The notes under the pieces were generated by a model. That model was not told the origin of the DNA, ran no database searches, and saw nothing but the letters and a program-made list of their open reading frames with translations. The position numbers and the translations under genes are program-made. Shown in pieces: positions 7,735 through 16,210 of a stretch of DNA of 64,000 nt. Each line of letters starts with the position of its first letter. Positions within the stretch are counted from its first letter, which is position 1. Origin of the DNA: Butyrivibrio sp. CAG:318 (GTDB lineage Bacteria; Bacillota; Clostridia; Lachnospirales; Lachnospiraceae); contig FR889258.1 of the NCBI GenBank assembly GCA_000431815.1, positions 1 to 64,000 of the forward strand, given 5' to 3'.

Positions 7735-8730
7735 TTAGAAATTAAGATCAATTTCAATTCCTTTAAGGTCATCATTAACAAGATTATTGTCTTTGAGAAT
7801 CTTATTAATCTGTTTCTGCGCTTCTTCAACGTGATCCACGCTCTTTTTCTTTATGTTGCTCTCTAACTCGATGCTGTCAGCCTTACCGACTCCGTCAAGA
7901 ACTTCTTCCTGTGAATCCTTTGCTTCACTTATGGCCTCGGCCTGTTGTTCGGCCTCTTCCTTACGTTCCTTTGCTTTATCAACAAGCTCCTGCTGCTCTT
8001 CTTCCTTCTGTTTAGCCTCTTCTGCCTTCTTCTGCTCCTCTTCGAGCTTGTCATCAACATGCTCTTTGCTTTCTTCGACAAGCATACCGATGATATCTTT
8101 GCCCGCGGCATCCATTATGTCTTCGGCAGCAGCAGATGCCTTTATCATGTCCTGTGATTTAAGCCGTTCTATTTCGGAATCCGTAATAGCCATTGTATCA
8201 CCTACGAAACTGTTTTCCTTTTCTTCAATAACGCCCGATATCTCACAGGCCGTCGAATTAAGCTTAAGGACTTCCTTCTGGTAATCGGTCAGCGGTATAT
8301 TCTGAAGCTCACGCAGCCGTTCTATTTCCTCTTTGGAAAATGAATCATCCGACACACCCGCTCTGTTGTTCTGATATTTTTCAAGAAGCTCAAGGTCTTT
8401 TTGTTCCTGGGAATCCTGGTCTATACCGTACTTCTCTCTGACAGCCTCTTTCTCCTTGGATATATAATCGAGTCTTCCCGATAATTCACTTACATCCTCA
8501 AGGTTTCGGTTTATGTGCTCCCTGAGCTCTCCGATTCCGTTCATAGACTCTTTGTCCTTGGTCCACGCATCACTTATGAGCTTCATTGCCTGCGCTCCGG
8601 CAGACTTGCGTTTGGCGGCAATTTTCATATCGGTTTCCGATATTTTCCTTGCATTGCCGACCGCGTACGAATTGGTCTGCTCCTGAGGGAACTCCGTAAC
8701 GCTCCGGTTTACATTTATGGATATTGACAT
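7735..8730 (-). CDS. Coiled-coil protein of unknown function
   Basis: I do not recognise a domain. The 331 residues are almost entirely helical and charged, with no signal peptide or membrane segment. A dense Lys/Glu/Gln coiled coil covers roughly residues 205-285 (EEEQKKAEEAKQKEEEQQEL). The N-terminus has a MSISINVNRSVTEFPQE segment and a NARKISETDMKIAAKRKS patch. A GGAG site precedes the ATG. It is 13 bases after the DUF6033-like gene and is presumably co-transcribed with it from the promoter near 9513-9540. A structural or scaffold role is only a guess. Confidence 0.7.
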   Translation of the reverse strand: MSISINVNRSVTEFPQEQTNSYAVGNARKISETDMKIAAKRKSAGAQAMKLISDAWTKDKESMNGIGELREHINRNLEDVSELSGRLDYISKEKEAVREKYGIDQDSQEQKDLELLEKYQNNRAGVSDDSFSKEEIERLRELQNIPLTDYQKEVLKLNSTACEISGVIEEKENSFVGDTMAITDSEIERLKSQDMIKASAAAEDIMDAAGKDIIGMLVEESKEHVDDKLEEEQKKAEEAKQKEEEQQELVDKAKERKEEAEQQAEAISEAKDSQEEVLDGVGKADSIELESNIKKKSVDHVEEAQKQINKILKDNNLVNDDLKGIEIDLNF

Positions 8731-8743
8731 ATCTATCTCCGTC

Positions 8744-9460
8744 CTATACTGAATAATCGAATTTCTGGCCTACTTTTTTCTCGGCTTCGGTCTGCACGTT
8801 ATCGCTCATGCAGAGCTGGCTCTGGTCTTTTATCTTCTGCAGCAGCTCCTCCAACGATGATGCAGTTATGGTAATCGTTTCCGTGTCGTCCGATTTCTCT
8901 AACCGCTCTTTTTCAGCTTTCTTGGCTTCTTTGCGTGCCTCGGCTTTTTTCTCGGCCTTTTTCTCCTGTGCCTTCTTCTCTATGCGTTCTTTCTGTGCAG
9001 CTGTCGATTTCTCCAGTACAGCAAAATATGTAGCCGTTCCGTTATCATTGACCTGCATTCCGTAAGTCTTTACGGACATTCCGGCTGATGCTATACTGTT
9101 ACCCATCTGCGACATCTGTCCCGATGCATTGGCAATCAGGCTCTCATACTTCTTGCGGTAACTCTCATCTTCAGCCATACGCTCAATCTTGTCCTCATCG
9201 ATAAGTACGACCATTCTTCCGGCCTGCGCATAACTGCCTGCCTGTGCTTTTGCCTGTTCCTTCATGTCCTCACTTACCAGTATGAAATCCATGTTACTGA
9301 ACCTGGATTTAAGTGAATCATAGTACTTGGCTGCCTTATCGCTCAGCTTTACGTCTCCGATAGTGCGTCCGCTTACTTTCTTACCGGAATCCGTTTTCTT
9401 CGTATCGGCAGTGTTCTGGTATGCCGACACATTCTCTGCAACGTTTGATATATTGCTCAT
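8744..9460 (-). CDS. DUF6033-like protein
   Basis: The 238-residue protein starts with a flexible Asn/Ser-rich stretch, then a conserved-looking core: DKAAKYYDSLKSRFSNMDFI, LVSEDMKEQAKAQAG, RMVVLIDEDKIERMAED and YGMQVNDNGTATYFAVLEK. A Lys/Glu-rich helix (EKKAQEKKAEKKAEARKEAK) and a short end region follow. I recall this layout as the DUF6033 family of Firmicutes, of unknown function; that assignment is from memory. There is no signal peptide. A strong AAGGAGG site precedes the ATG, and the leader contains a hairpin and a possible sigma-28-type promoter. Confidence 0.65.
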   Translation of the reverse strand: MSNISNVAENVSAYQNTADTKKTDSGKKVSGRTIGDVKLSDKAAKYYDSLKSRFSNMDFILVSEDMKEQAKAQAGSYAQAGRMVVLIDEDKIERMAEDESYRKKYESLIANASGQMSQMGNSIASAGMSVKTYGMQVNDNGTATYFAVLEKSTAAQKERIEKKAQEKKAEKKAEARKEAKKAEKERLEKSDDTETITITASSLEELLQKIKDQSQLCMSDNVQTEAEKKVGQKFDYSV

Positions 9461-9483
9461 AATAATTCCTCCTTGAAATTCAT

Positions 9484-9540
9484 GGCGAAGTCCGTTTCGC
9501 CTGATATATAGTATATCGGACGATACCAGGTCATATATTA
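9484..9540 (-). promoter_or_regulatory. Possible sigma-28-type promoter and leader hairpin of the DUF6033-like gene
   Basis: The minus strand has TAAT (9537-9540), 16 bases, then TCCGATAT (9513-9520), close to the flagellar/motility consensus TAAA-N15-GCCGATAT. Downstream, GGCGAA (minus 9501-9496) pairs with TTCGCC (9489-9484) in the leader just ahead of AAGGAGG. Confidence 0.35.
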
Positions 9541-9550
9541 GTTATTTTAC

Positions 9551-9589
9551 ACAAAGAACCGGCATCATTAAGACGCCGGTTTCCTTTGT
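9551..9589 (-). terminator. Terminator of the ABC transporter/two-component transcript
   Basis: ACAAAGAACCGGC (9551-9563) pairs with GCCGGTTTCCTTTGT (9575-9589) with a small internal bulge, shortly after the permease stop codon. The U tract on the minus strand is weak. Confidence 0.55.
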
Positions 9590-9625
9590 TGATAAGTGCG
9601 ATGATCATCCTCATTTTTTACAAAA

Positions 9626-12178
9626 TTATAAATTTTCGTTCCTCAGTGTTTCTACAGGATTATCATTTCGGATTTTACCCATCGAATAAATCATTGTGGC
9701 AAAAACAACCAGAAATACACTTCCTACCGCTATGATAACGCTTTTCCACGGTATCAATACTCCGATATTCATTCCGAAGCCTATTGAACGTGCCATCATC
9801 AGGTTTATTGCAAACGATACCGGAAGCCCCAGCGCCACGCCTTTAATACCGTAGAGAATGCACTCGTAATCCATCATGCGGTAAAAACCTTTTTTCGTCA
9901 TACCGACTGATTTCAGCATTGCAAACTCGCGTCTTCTCAGCATCACGTTTGTCGATATCGTATTAAACACATTGGCAAGTGCTATAAGTGATATCAACAC
10001 GATAAATCCCATTGAAAAAACTTTAATGACAATTGTCATAGCCTTTGTTACTGCCACCGACTCAGCATAATCATATGCCCTGTAGCTTGAAAGTCCCTGT
10101 GCATCGAGCAGGTCGCACATTTTATCATATGAAGCCTTATGGTTATCAGATTTAATATAATAGTTTAACTGCTGCATCTCATCGGGAATCACCTTATCCC
10201 GCACGCTGAAAGGATACATCACGATAGGATATGGTATACCGTCCGTAGCTATCCCCATAGGGGTCTCATCGGCCGATGTTCCTATGTTCAAGGTTACGGT
10301 ATTCAGCCCGTTACCGGCTTTAAGGTTTAATTTGTCCGTATTGAACAGTTCAAGCCTGTAATATTTTTTGGAATATATCGTGATGTCATTGTACATGACA
10401 CCAACCGGATCATCCGTATTCATATATATGTTTTCATCCAGGTTCATCTGTTTAAGGTAGTTTCTGTAATCCGAATCCTTGACAAAGCGTATCCCGACAT
10501 TCCATCTTGTAACATTGCCGTCCATAATATCAAGCACCTTCTGTGATATCAGTGATTCGTCCACATCAAACATATAATCGTTCACATTATATATATATGT
10601 TACATCCGTCACATCCTGCACGTTCTCAAGCATCTTTTCAATACTGTCTTTGTCATTGCCATCCTTATTAAGAGTGTCCTGCGTGACATAGTATGATATA
10701 TCATAGTTATTTGTTGCGCTCGTCACATCGATGCCCTTCATAAGATAATTGCAGAATCCTGATGCCGATATAAAAAGGACTATGCTCATAAAAAGAGAAA
10801 GAACGGTTGCCCTGTATTTTCTGCGGTTTCTTTTGAAATTCTTGGATGCAAGCATACCTTCAAAACCGAATAATTTATATGTGAGCTTTGATGTTTTTAT
10901 CTTATTTTTTCTGATGCTGACATCGCCGGTCTGTCTTATCGCCTCAATCGCAGGCTTGCGTGCCGCCCTTGCAGCCGGTATGTTAGCAGATATCATAACC
11001 GTCACAAAACATATGACTGCCGCTGCAACAAGTGCCTGCCATGTAATGTGAAGTCCGAATACAACATCAACCTTATTTACAACCATCATTCCGAAGAATT
11101 TCCCGGTAAACTTAAATGTTATGAACATACCGAGTATTCCGGCTCCGATTCCCACGGGAATACCGATGATGCCAAGAAGCATTCCCTCGTATATTACGCT
11201 GTGGCGCATCTGTCTTTTGGTTGCTCCGACCGATTTAAGGATTCCAAACTGTCTGGTCCTTTCACTTACCGATATCGAAAATGCATTATATATAAGCGAT
11301 ACCGACCCGAACATTATAAGCAGCATAAGAATGCCTGCAAAAGAATACAACACTTTGTTAAATACTATATTTGATGATACTCCGGAAAATCTTAAATAAT
11401 CCGAATTATATTCCGTGCTTTCTCCGTCCGGATTCAGTCTTTGTGCAACTGTATATATTTTTCCCGCTTTTTTCGTCTTATAAAAGACATCATAAACGGC
11501 AGTATCGCTGCCGTCACCAACAGTGAGAGCAGTGTAACCGGGAGCGGAGTACGGCTCGAATGACGGTCTTTCATAGAATCCGACGATTGTATATTCTCTT
11601 GTCCAGGTATTAATAAGCTTCTCTTCATTATCTTTCACATCTCCTTCTTCAGTTGCATGATAGCCGTCCCTCTGTGATAAAATCTTTCCATCGTAACTTC
11701 TCTGTCCTGCGTCAAAAGTGATTTTATCTCCTTTGTTGTAATCTTTGACTCCTCCGTTGGTGATAAGATGCTTCGGAAGGATAATCTCATCTGAATTCTG
11801 CGGCATTCTTCCTTCTATCAGATTAACCGCCACGATATCGGTAAAATTACCGCTCATTCCGCCTATATACAGATACGGCTTGTATTCATTGCTGCTTCCA
11901 ATAACAGCATAACCCATGTCCTCAAGATATGCCGTTGCGCTTACGTCCTCATCGGAACGGATTTCTTTGTACTTATCACTATCGGCCGTCATGTATCTGG
12001 CATACCATGACCCGTCCGTCTGTTCGCAGCATTTCTTCATATATTCCTGTATACTTGTGATACTCGTCGTCACAGCCGTGAACATTGCTGCCGAAAGCAC
12101 AATTCCTATAATCGTCACAAATGTTCTCATACGGTTGCGACCGAGTGCCTTTCGCGTGACTTTATTAAGAATGTTCAT
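9626..12178 (-). CDS. ABC transporter permease, FtsX family, two FtsX domains
   Basis: The 850-residue membrane protein has an N-terminal anchor (RTFVTIIGIVLSAAMFTAV) and a large extracytoplasmic MacB-like region. Three membrane helices follow around residues 280-410, then a second copy of the arrangement: anchor near 460, second outer domain, and three helices at the end with ANVFNTISTNVMLRRREFAM and LKSVGMTKKGFYRMM. Such permeases work with LolD/MacB-type ATPases and usually export or detoxify peptides or lipids, not import. Its start overlaps the ATPase stop by four bases (ATGA). The gene order downstream of a sensor-regulator pair resembles antimicrobial-peptide resistance modules, but the substrate is unknown. 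Confidence 0.85.
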   Translation of the reverse strand: MNILNKVTRKALGRNRMRTFVTIIGIVLSAAMFTAVTTSITSIQEYMKKCCEQTDGSWYARYMTADSDKYKEIRSDEDVSATAYLEDMGYAVIGSSNEYKPYLYIGGMSGNFTDIVAVNLIEGRMPQNSDEIILPKHLITNGGVKDYNKGDKITFDAGQRSYDGKILSQRDGYHATEEGDVKDNEEKLINTWTREYTIVGFYERPSFEPYSAPGYTALTVGDGSDTAVYDVFYKTKKAGKIYTVAQRLNPDGESTEYNSDYLRFSGVSSNIVFNKVLYSFAGILMLLIMFGSVSLIYNAFSISVSERTRQFGILKSVGATKRQMRHSVIYEGMLLGIIGIPVGIGAGILGMFITFKFTGKFFGMMVVNKVDVVFGLHITWQALVAAAVICFVTVMISANIPAARAARKPAIEAIRQTGDVSIRKNKIKTSKLTYKLFGFEGMLASKNFKRNRRKYRATVLSLFMSIVLFISASGFCNYLMKGIDVTSATNNYDISYYVTQDTLNKDGNDKDSIEKMLENVQDVTDVTYIYNVNDYMFDVDESLISQKVLDIMDGNVTRWNVGIRFVKDSDYRNYLKQMNLDENIYMNTDDPVGVMYNDITIYSKKYYRLELFNTDKLNLKAGNGLNTVTLNIGTSADETPMGIATDGIPYPIVMYPFSVRDKVIPDEMQQLNYYIKSDNHKASYDKMCDLLDAQGLSSYRAYDYAESVAVTKAMTIVIKVFSMGFIVLISLIALANVFNTISTNVMLRRREFAMLKSVGMTKKGFYRMMDYECILYGIKGVALGLPVSFAINLMMARSIGFGMNIGVLIPWKSVIIAVGSVFLVVFATMIYSMGKIRNDNPVETLRNENL

Positions 12179-12858
12179 CGTCTGATCACCTCATCCCTGG
12201 TGATGCGTCCATCTTCGATGGCTATGATTCTGTCCGCCTGCAGCGCGATGTTCTCGTCATGCGTGATTACTATAAGCGTCTGATCATATTTTTTATTGGA
12301 TAATTTCAAAAGATCAACTATTTCCTGGCTGTTCTTTGAATCCAGATTTCCGGTAGGTTCATCCGCAAGTACAACCGCAGGCGAATTCATAAGTGCCCTT
12401 CCGATTGAAACTCTCTGCTGCTGTCCGCCCGAAAGCTGGTTTGGCAGGTGTTTCTCCCGTCCTTTCAGTTTAAGAATATCAAGAAGTTCCTCCAGACGTT
12501 CTTTATTAACTTTACGTCCGTCAAGCAGCACCGGAAGGGTAATGTTCTCCGTAACATCGAGAACCGGTATAAGATTATAGAACTGATATATCAGTCCTAC
12601 CTGTCTTCTTCTGAATACTGCCAGCTGTTCTTCATTCTGTGCATACACGTCCTGCCCGTCCATATAGACTTTACCGCTTGTCGGTACATCTACACCGCCG
12701 AGAATATGAAGAAGTGTGGATTTTCCCGAACCGGACGGCCCGATTATTGCCACAAACTGCCCCTTTTCCACTCCGAACGATACATTATCCAAAGCTTTTA
12801 CCTGATTGTCGCCCTTACCGTATACCTTGGATAAATTCTCAACTTTTAATATTTCCAT
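12175..12858 (-). CDS. ABC transporter ATP-binding protein (MacB/LolD type)
   Basis: The 227-residue ATPase energises the adjacent FtsX-type permease. It has Walker A GPSGSGKST, the Q-loop, the ABC signature LSGGQQQRVSIGRAL and Walker B VVLADEPTGNLDSKNS. The LSGGQQQRV and DEPTGNLDS forms are typical of the LolD/MacB/BceA subgroup. GGAG lies before the ATG. A 121-base gap from the histidine-kinase gene, the largest inside this long run, could hold a secondary promoter, though I see no convincing one. Confidence 0.93.
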   Translation of the reverse strand: MEILKVENLSKVYGKGDNQVKALDNVSFGVEKGQFVAIIGPSGSGKSTLLHILGGVDVPTSGKVYMDGQDVYAQNEEQLAVFRRRQVGLIYQFYNLIPVLDVTENITLPVLLDGRKVNKERLEELLDILKLKGREKHLPNQLSGGQQQRVSIGRALMNSPAVVLADEPTGNLDSKNSQEIVDLLKLSNKKYDQTLIVITHDENIALQADRIIAIEDGRITRDEVIRR

Positions 12859-12979
12859 CCTGCTATCTCCTTTTGCCCATATTTAAAAAAATAGTTCTGT
12901 AACTCGTTTACAATAGGCATTGTATCACCACAGGATGACTGCCCCGTGACTTAATTATTACAAAAATGTCACTTTCATG

Positions 12980-13987
12980 TTATATTGTCGATTTGTAGAA
13001 TTTGATTTCAAAAGAAGCTCCGCCGTCCCTGTTATTGTAAGCCCGTACAGTTCCTCCATGCCCAGTAACGATCATTCTTGCAAGCGCAAGTCCTATCCCG
13101 AAACTCTGGGATGTGGAATTGCGGCCTTTATAAAAGCGTTTAAATATATTCGGAAGGTCTTCTTCTGCGATGCCGCCTCCGGTATCAGATATTATTATTG
13201 CAGTGTATACCGCATTTTCTTCCACATGTGTATTGATAACGCCTCCATCAGGCGTATGTTCCATGCAATTCTTATATATGTTTCCGACTGCTTCGTTCAT
13301 CCATGGCATATCACACTCAAGTACGGCATCAGTATCGCCGTCCACTGTGAATTTCTGATTTCTGATATCCATAAGCACAGAAACCGGCTCCCATGCTTTA
13401 TGAATGATTTCGGATATTTTTTCTTTCTTTTTGTCAAAAACAACATATCCTGCATCCAGGCGCGAAATTTTAAGCAATGTATTGATAAGCCAGTCTATTC
13501 TCTCAAGCAGGCCGGAAAGCTCCTTGGTATAACGGAGTCTGTCCTCATCGGGCAGTTCCGGCTCTGAAAGGAGTTCGGTTATTATATTTATGGAGGTGAG
13601 CGGTGTACGTATCTGATGTGATATATCCGCAATTGAATCCGCAAGATATTTTTTATCCTGCGCAAGATGGTCTGCCTGTTCCCTGAGGCGCACGGTCATC
13701 TTATAGATTTCGCTGTAAAGGATTCCGAGTTCTCCCTCGTTGAACCGGGCCAGGTCAAATCCGGAGCAGTCATAAAGTATTCTGTCTATTTCCATGCTAA
13801 GGTCAGCAATTTTCCGGTATCTTAAGTTCGTAGTTATGAAATGCATTCCGGAATACAAAACGCCTGCCGCGGCAACGGCAATTCCGCATTTTAGATTAAA
13901 TGCGAATGCCGCTCCCGTTGCAAGCGCTGCAAGTACAACCCATATTATTATGTTTTTTCTGATTTCGGGATTCTTCATAATACCCAT
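12980..13987 (-). CDS. Sensor histidine kinase
   Basis: The 335-residue kinase has two membrane helices at the N-terminus (about 13-30 and 34-52) with almost no outer loop, so it probably senses within the membrane or through a partner. The dimerisation box IADISHQIRTPLTSI places the phosphorylated histidine at residue 124. N-box MNEAVGNIYKNCMEHTPDGG, G1 DTGGGI and GIGLALARMI form the ATPase domain. It starts one base after the response-regulator stop with AGGAG in front, and the transporter genes follow. This layout suggests it controls the ABC transporter, perhaps in answer to wall or membrane stress. Confidence 0.92.
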   Translation of the reverse strand: MGIMKNPEIRKNIIIWVVLAALATGAAFAFNLKCGIAVAAAGVLYSGMHFITTNLRYRKIADLSMEIDRILYDCSGFDLARFNEGELGILYSEIYKMTVRLREQADHLAQDKKYLADSIADISHQIRTPLTSINIITELLSEPELPDEDRLRYTKELSGLLERIDWLINTLLKISRLDAGYVVFDKKKEKISEIIHKAWEPVSVLMDIRNQKFTVDGDTDAVLECDMPWMNEAVGNIYKNCMEHTPDGGVINTHVEENAVYTAIIISDTGGGIAEEDLPNIFKRFYKGRNSTSQSFGIGLALARMIVTGHGGTVRAYNNRDGGASFEIKFYKSTI

Positions 13988-13988
13988 A

Positions 13989-14657
13989 TCATTCTCCTGC
14001 CTTGTATCCCATGCCGCGGACAGTCTTTATTATCTGCGGATTCTGAGGGTCATCTTCTATTTTGTCGCGCAGGCGCTTTATATAGACTGTCAGTGTATTG
14101 TCATTCACATATTCGCCCGCTATATCCCAGATTTCTTCAAGAAGCCTGTTTCTTGAAAGCACTGCTCCCATATTGTTGAAAAAAATAAGTAAAAGTCTGT
14201 ACTCAAGTGCCGACAGATACAAATCCTTGCCATCCTTGAGTGCTATCCCTTTCACAGTATCAACTGTGATACCGCTGTATGTTATTGTCTGAGTACGGTT
14301 CCTGCGCCTTTGCGCATTCTTTATACGCGATACCAGTTCACGCGGTCTGAACGGTTTGGCCACATAGTCATCCGCACCGGCATCAAAGCCGGCAACGACG
14401 CTGTATTCATCGCCGGATGCCGTCAGGAATATGACCGGTATATCACTTTCTGATTTTATTCTGTGACATATTACAAAACCATTTCCGTCGGCTAACGATA
14501 CATCCAGCAGGACAAGATCGTATGTCCCGTGATCAAGCATTTCAAATGCTTTCTTCTGACCGTCGGCACAGTCGACTTCGAATCCCTCTTTAGCAAGGAA
14601 TGTCTGTAAATTGGCTGTTATATCGGCATCGTCTTCAACAAGAAGAATTTTATTCAT
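13989..14657 (-). CDS. OmpR/PhoB-family response regulator
   Basis: The 222-residue regulator has a receiver domain with acidic pocket EDD (8-10), phospho-acceptor Asp52 in LVLLDVSLADG and the lysine in VAKPFRPREL, followed by a winged-helix DNA-binding domain ending TLTVYIKRLRDKIEDDPQNP and TVRGMGYKAGE. It pairs with the kinase that follows one base later. Its start overlaps the end of the upstream amidase gene by eight bases, so wall hydrolases, regulator and transporter share a transcript. Confidence 0.94.
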   Translation of the reverse strand: MNKILLVEDDADITANLQTFLAKEGFEVDCADGQKKAFEMLDHGTYDLVLLDVSLADGNGFVICHRIKSESDIPVIFLTASGDEYSVVAGFDAGADDYVAKPFRPRELVSRIKNAQRRRNRTQTITYSGITVDTVKGIALKDGKDLYLSALEYRLLLIFFNNMGAVLSRNRLLEEIWDIAGEYVNDNTLTVYIKRLRDKIEDDPQNPQIIKTVRGMGYKAGE

Positions 14658-16209
14658 TGATATTATTCCTTTTACGTCTTATAACAAAAACTGTCGCTGC
14701 AATAACACCGGCAAGAAGTATTGCGACCGCAGTGATCAGGAGACCTTTCGGGAATGTTTTGCTTTTTATTGCATCATCCGTCCGGGCGGCTGATTCCGTC
14801 TCTGTTTCGGTTTCTGCCTCTGTCACGGTCTCTGCTTCGGTTTCCGTCTCTGTTTCCGGCTCAGTCTCTGCAGCTGTGGTTGCTTCTTCTGTCTGTTCAA
14901 CAGTCGTCTCCTCTACCGGTGCCGGAACAGGCGCAGGTGCTTCGGTCTGTACCGGAGTTGTATTCGTCTGTGATGTCTGTCCGTTATCATTGGTAATGGT
15001 TATCCCTGTATTAATTCCGTTATAAACTGCCGGATATACCAATATGTCTTTGTTGGTTCCGATCACTTTATAATTATTGAGTGAATAGCTTCCGGCTGCT
15101 CCTGTTCCGTATATTCTCAGATTACATGACAATCCGTTATACGATACCGGAATATCATATGCCCCGTTCCCACTGTTGTTAATTCCTCCGAATGTGTATC
15201 CTGAAGAAAGCTGGGTTGCGGTTCCGTCGGAATATATGGCTTTAACCATGACTGTGCTCTGATTATATGAAGCGACAGCCGAAGCATTGCAGAATGTCGG
15301 ATTAATTCCCGCTGCTATTGCCTTAAGTCCCGTTGCCGGCACTTTGATTGTAACGCTTCCGGCACTTCCGGTTATGACTGCTTCTCCGGCTCCTACTGCC
15401 GTGATAACGCCATCGCTGCTTACATATGCCACGGATGTGTCAGATGACGAATAACTGCCCGCAGTACATCCTGTCATATTGGCACTGTAAGTACGTTCAA
15501 GAGTGATGCTGCTTCCGGCCGTCACGCCTCTTTTGGTAAGTCCGTAATATCCTGCGATTGCCGTTGCATCCGCTGCTCCGCATCTTCTCTGGTTATCTTC
15601 GCTGTGTATAAAATTGGCATCTGACGGATTGCTTAAGTAACAGTGTTCTATAATTATTCCCGGAATATTGCACTTAACCGCTTCATCAAGCATGGTATAG
15701 TAATCACGTGATGAATCCTTGGTCGATGTCCTTGTCTGGTATCCTCCGTTGGCAAGTCCCAACGCACTCACATGCGAAGCAACACTTGTACACAGATTTT
15801 TGATTGAGTCTTTGTATGCGGAATTGACCGTTCCGTATACCTGTACGCCATTGGCAGATGCATTGCTTCCGCTGTTATTATGAACCGACACGAACAGATC
15901 GGCGCAAAGCTGCTGTCCCATACGTCCTCTTGCAGCGTTGGAATTCCATTCAGCCGAGCCTCTGGTAAGGTATACCCTGACCCCGTTATATGTCTGAAGT
16001 TCCGCCTTTAAAGCTGTTGCTATATTCCAGTTCAGTGTTGCCTCATTATCATACGACGATGCGGCTCCGCCGTCATTACCGCCGTGTCCGGGGTCAACTA
16101 CGATAACTATATTCCCGGCTCCGTCCTTTGCCTGTGCTCCGGTCACCGATGCAGCCAGTGCCGCAACGGATATTGCCACTCCAATGAATATTTTGTTCCA
16201 AAGTTTCAA
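14650..16209 (-). CDS. Membrane-anchored N-acetylmuramoyl-L-alanine amidase with Big_2 domain
   Basis: The 519-residue exported protein should cleave the bond between MurNAc and the peptide stem of peptidoglycan. After a signal peptide (cut near GAQA) comes an Amidase_3 domain with the zinc motif VVDPGHGGNDGGA (His42), VSVHNNSG and IIIEHCYLSNPSDANF. Next are a Big_2-like Ig domain (AYVSSDGVITAVGAGEAVI), a second beta region, a long Thr/Glu/Pro-rich stalk and a C-terminal helix (GLLITAVAILLAGVIAATVF) with RRKR, which should hold it in the membrane. It is a close paralogue of the gene just upstream, one base away. Confidence 0.93.
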   Translation of the reverse strand: MKLWNKIFIGVAISVAALAASVTGAQAKDGAGNIVIVVDPGHGGNDGGAASSYDNEATLNWNIATALKAELQTYNGVRVYLTRGSAEWNSNAARGRMGQQLCADLFVSVHNNSGSNASANGVQVYGTVNSAYKDSIKNLCTSVASHVSALGLANGGYQTRTSTKDSSRDYYTMLDEAVKCNIPGIIIEHCYLSNPSDANFIHSEDNQRRCGAADATAIAGYYGLTKRGVTAGSSITLERTYSANMTGCTAGSYSSSDTSVAYVSSDGVITAVGAGEAVITGSAGSVTIKVPATGLKAIAAGINPTFCNASAVASYNQSTVMVKAIYSDGTATQLSSGYTFGGINNSGNGAYDIPVSYNGLSCNLRIYGTGAAGSYSLNNYKVIGTNKDILVYPAVYNGINTGITITNDNGQTSQTNTTPVQTEAPAPVPAPVEETTVEQTEEATTAAETEPETETETEAETVTEAETETETESAARTDDAIKSKTFPKGLLITAVAILLAGVIAATVFVIRRKRNNINE

Positions 16210-16210
16210 T

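Noticed and set aside
7853..8284. Plus-strand frame rich in Ser and Cys
   Set aside because: It is the reverse of the Lys/Glu coiled coil of the minus-strand gene; the composition is a by-product.
12946..12972. GTGAC-N17-GTCAC inverted repeat between the histidine-kinase and ABC ATPase genes
   Set aside because: The arms are only five bases and the loop is long; no promoter boxes fit with it. I could not separate it from chance.
14790..14900. Short-period repeat in DNA of the amidase gene
   Set aside because: It codes for the Thr/Glu stalk of the protein; it is a coding repeat and not a CRISPR or mobile element.
14600..15025. Plus-strand frame rich in Ser and Val
   Set aside because: It is the antisense image of the Thr/Glu repeat stalk of the amidase gene and has no ribosome-binding site.
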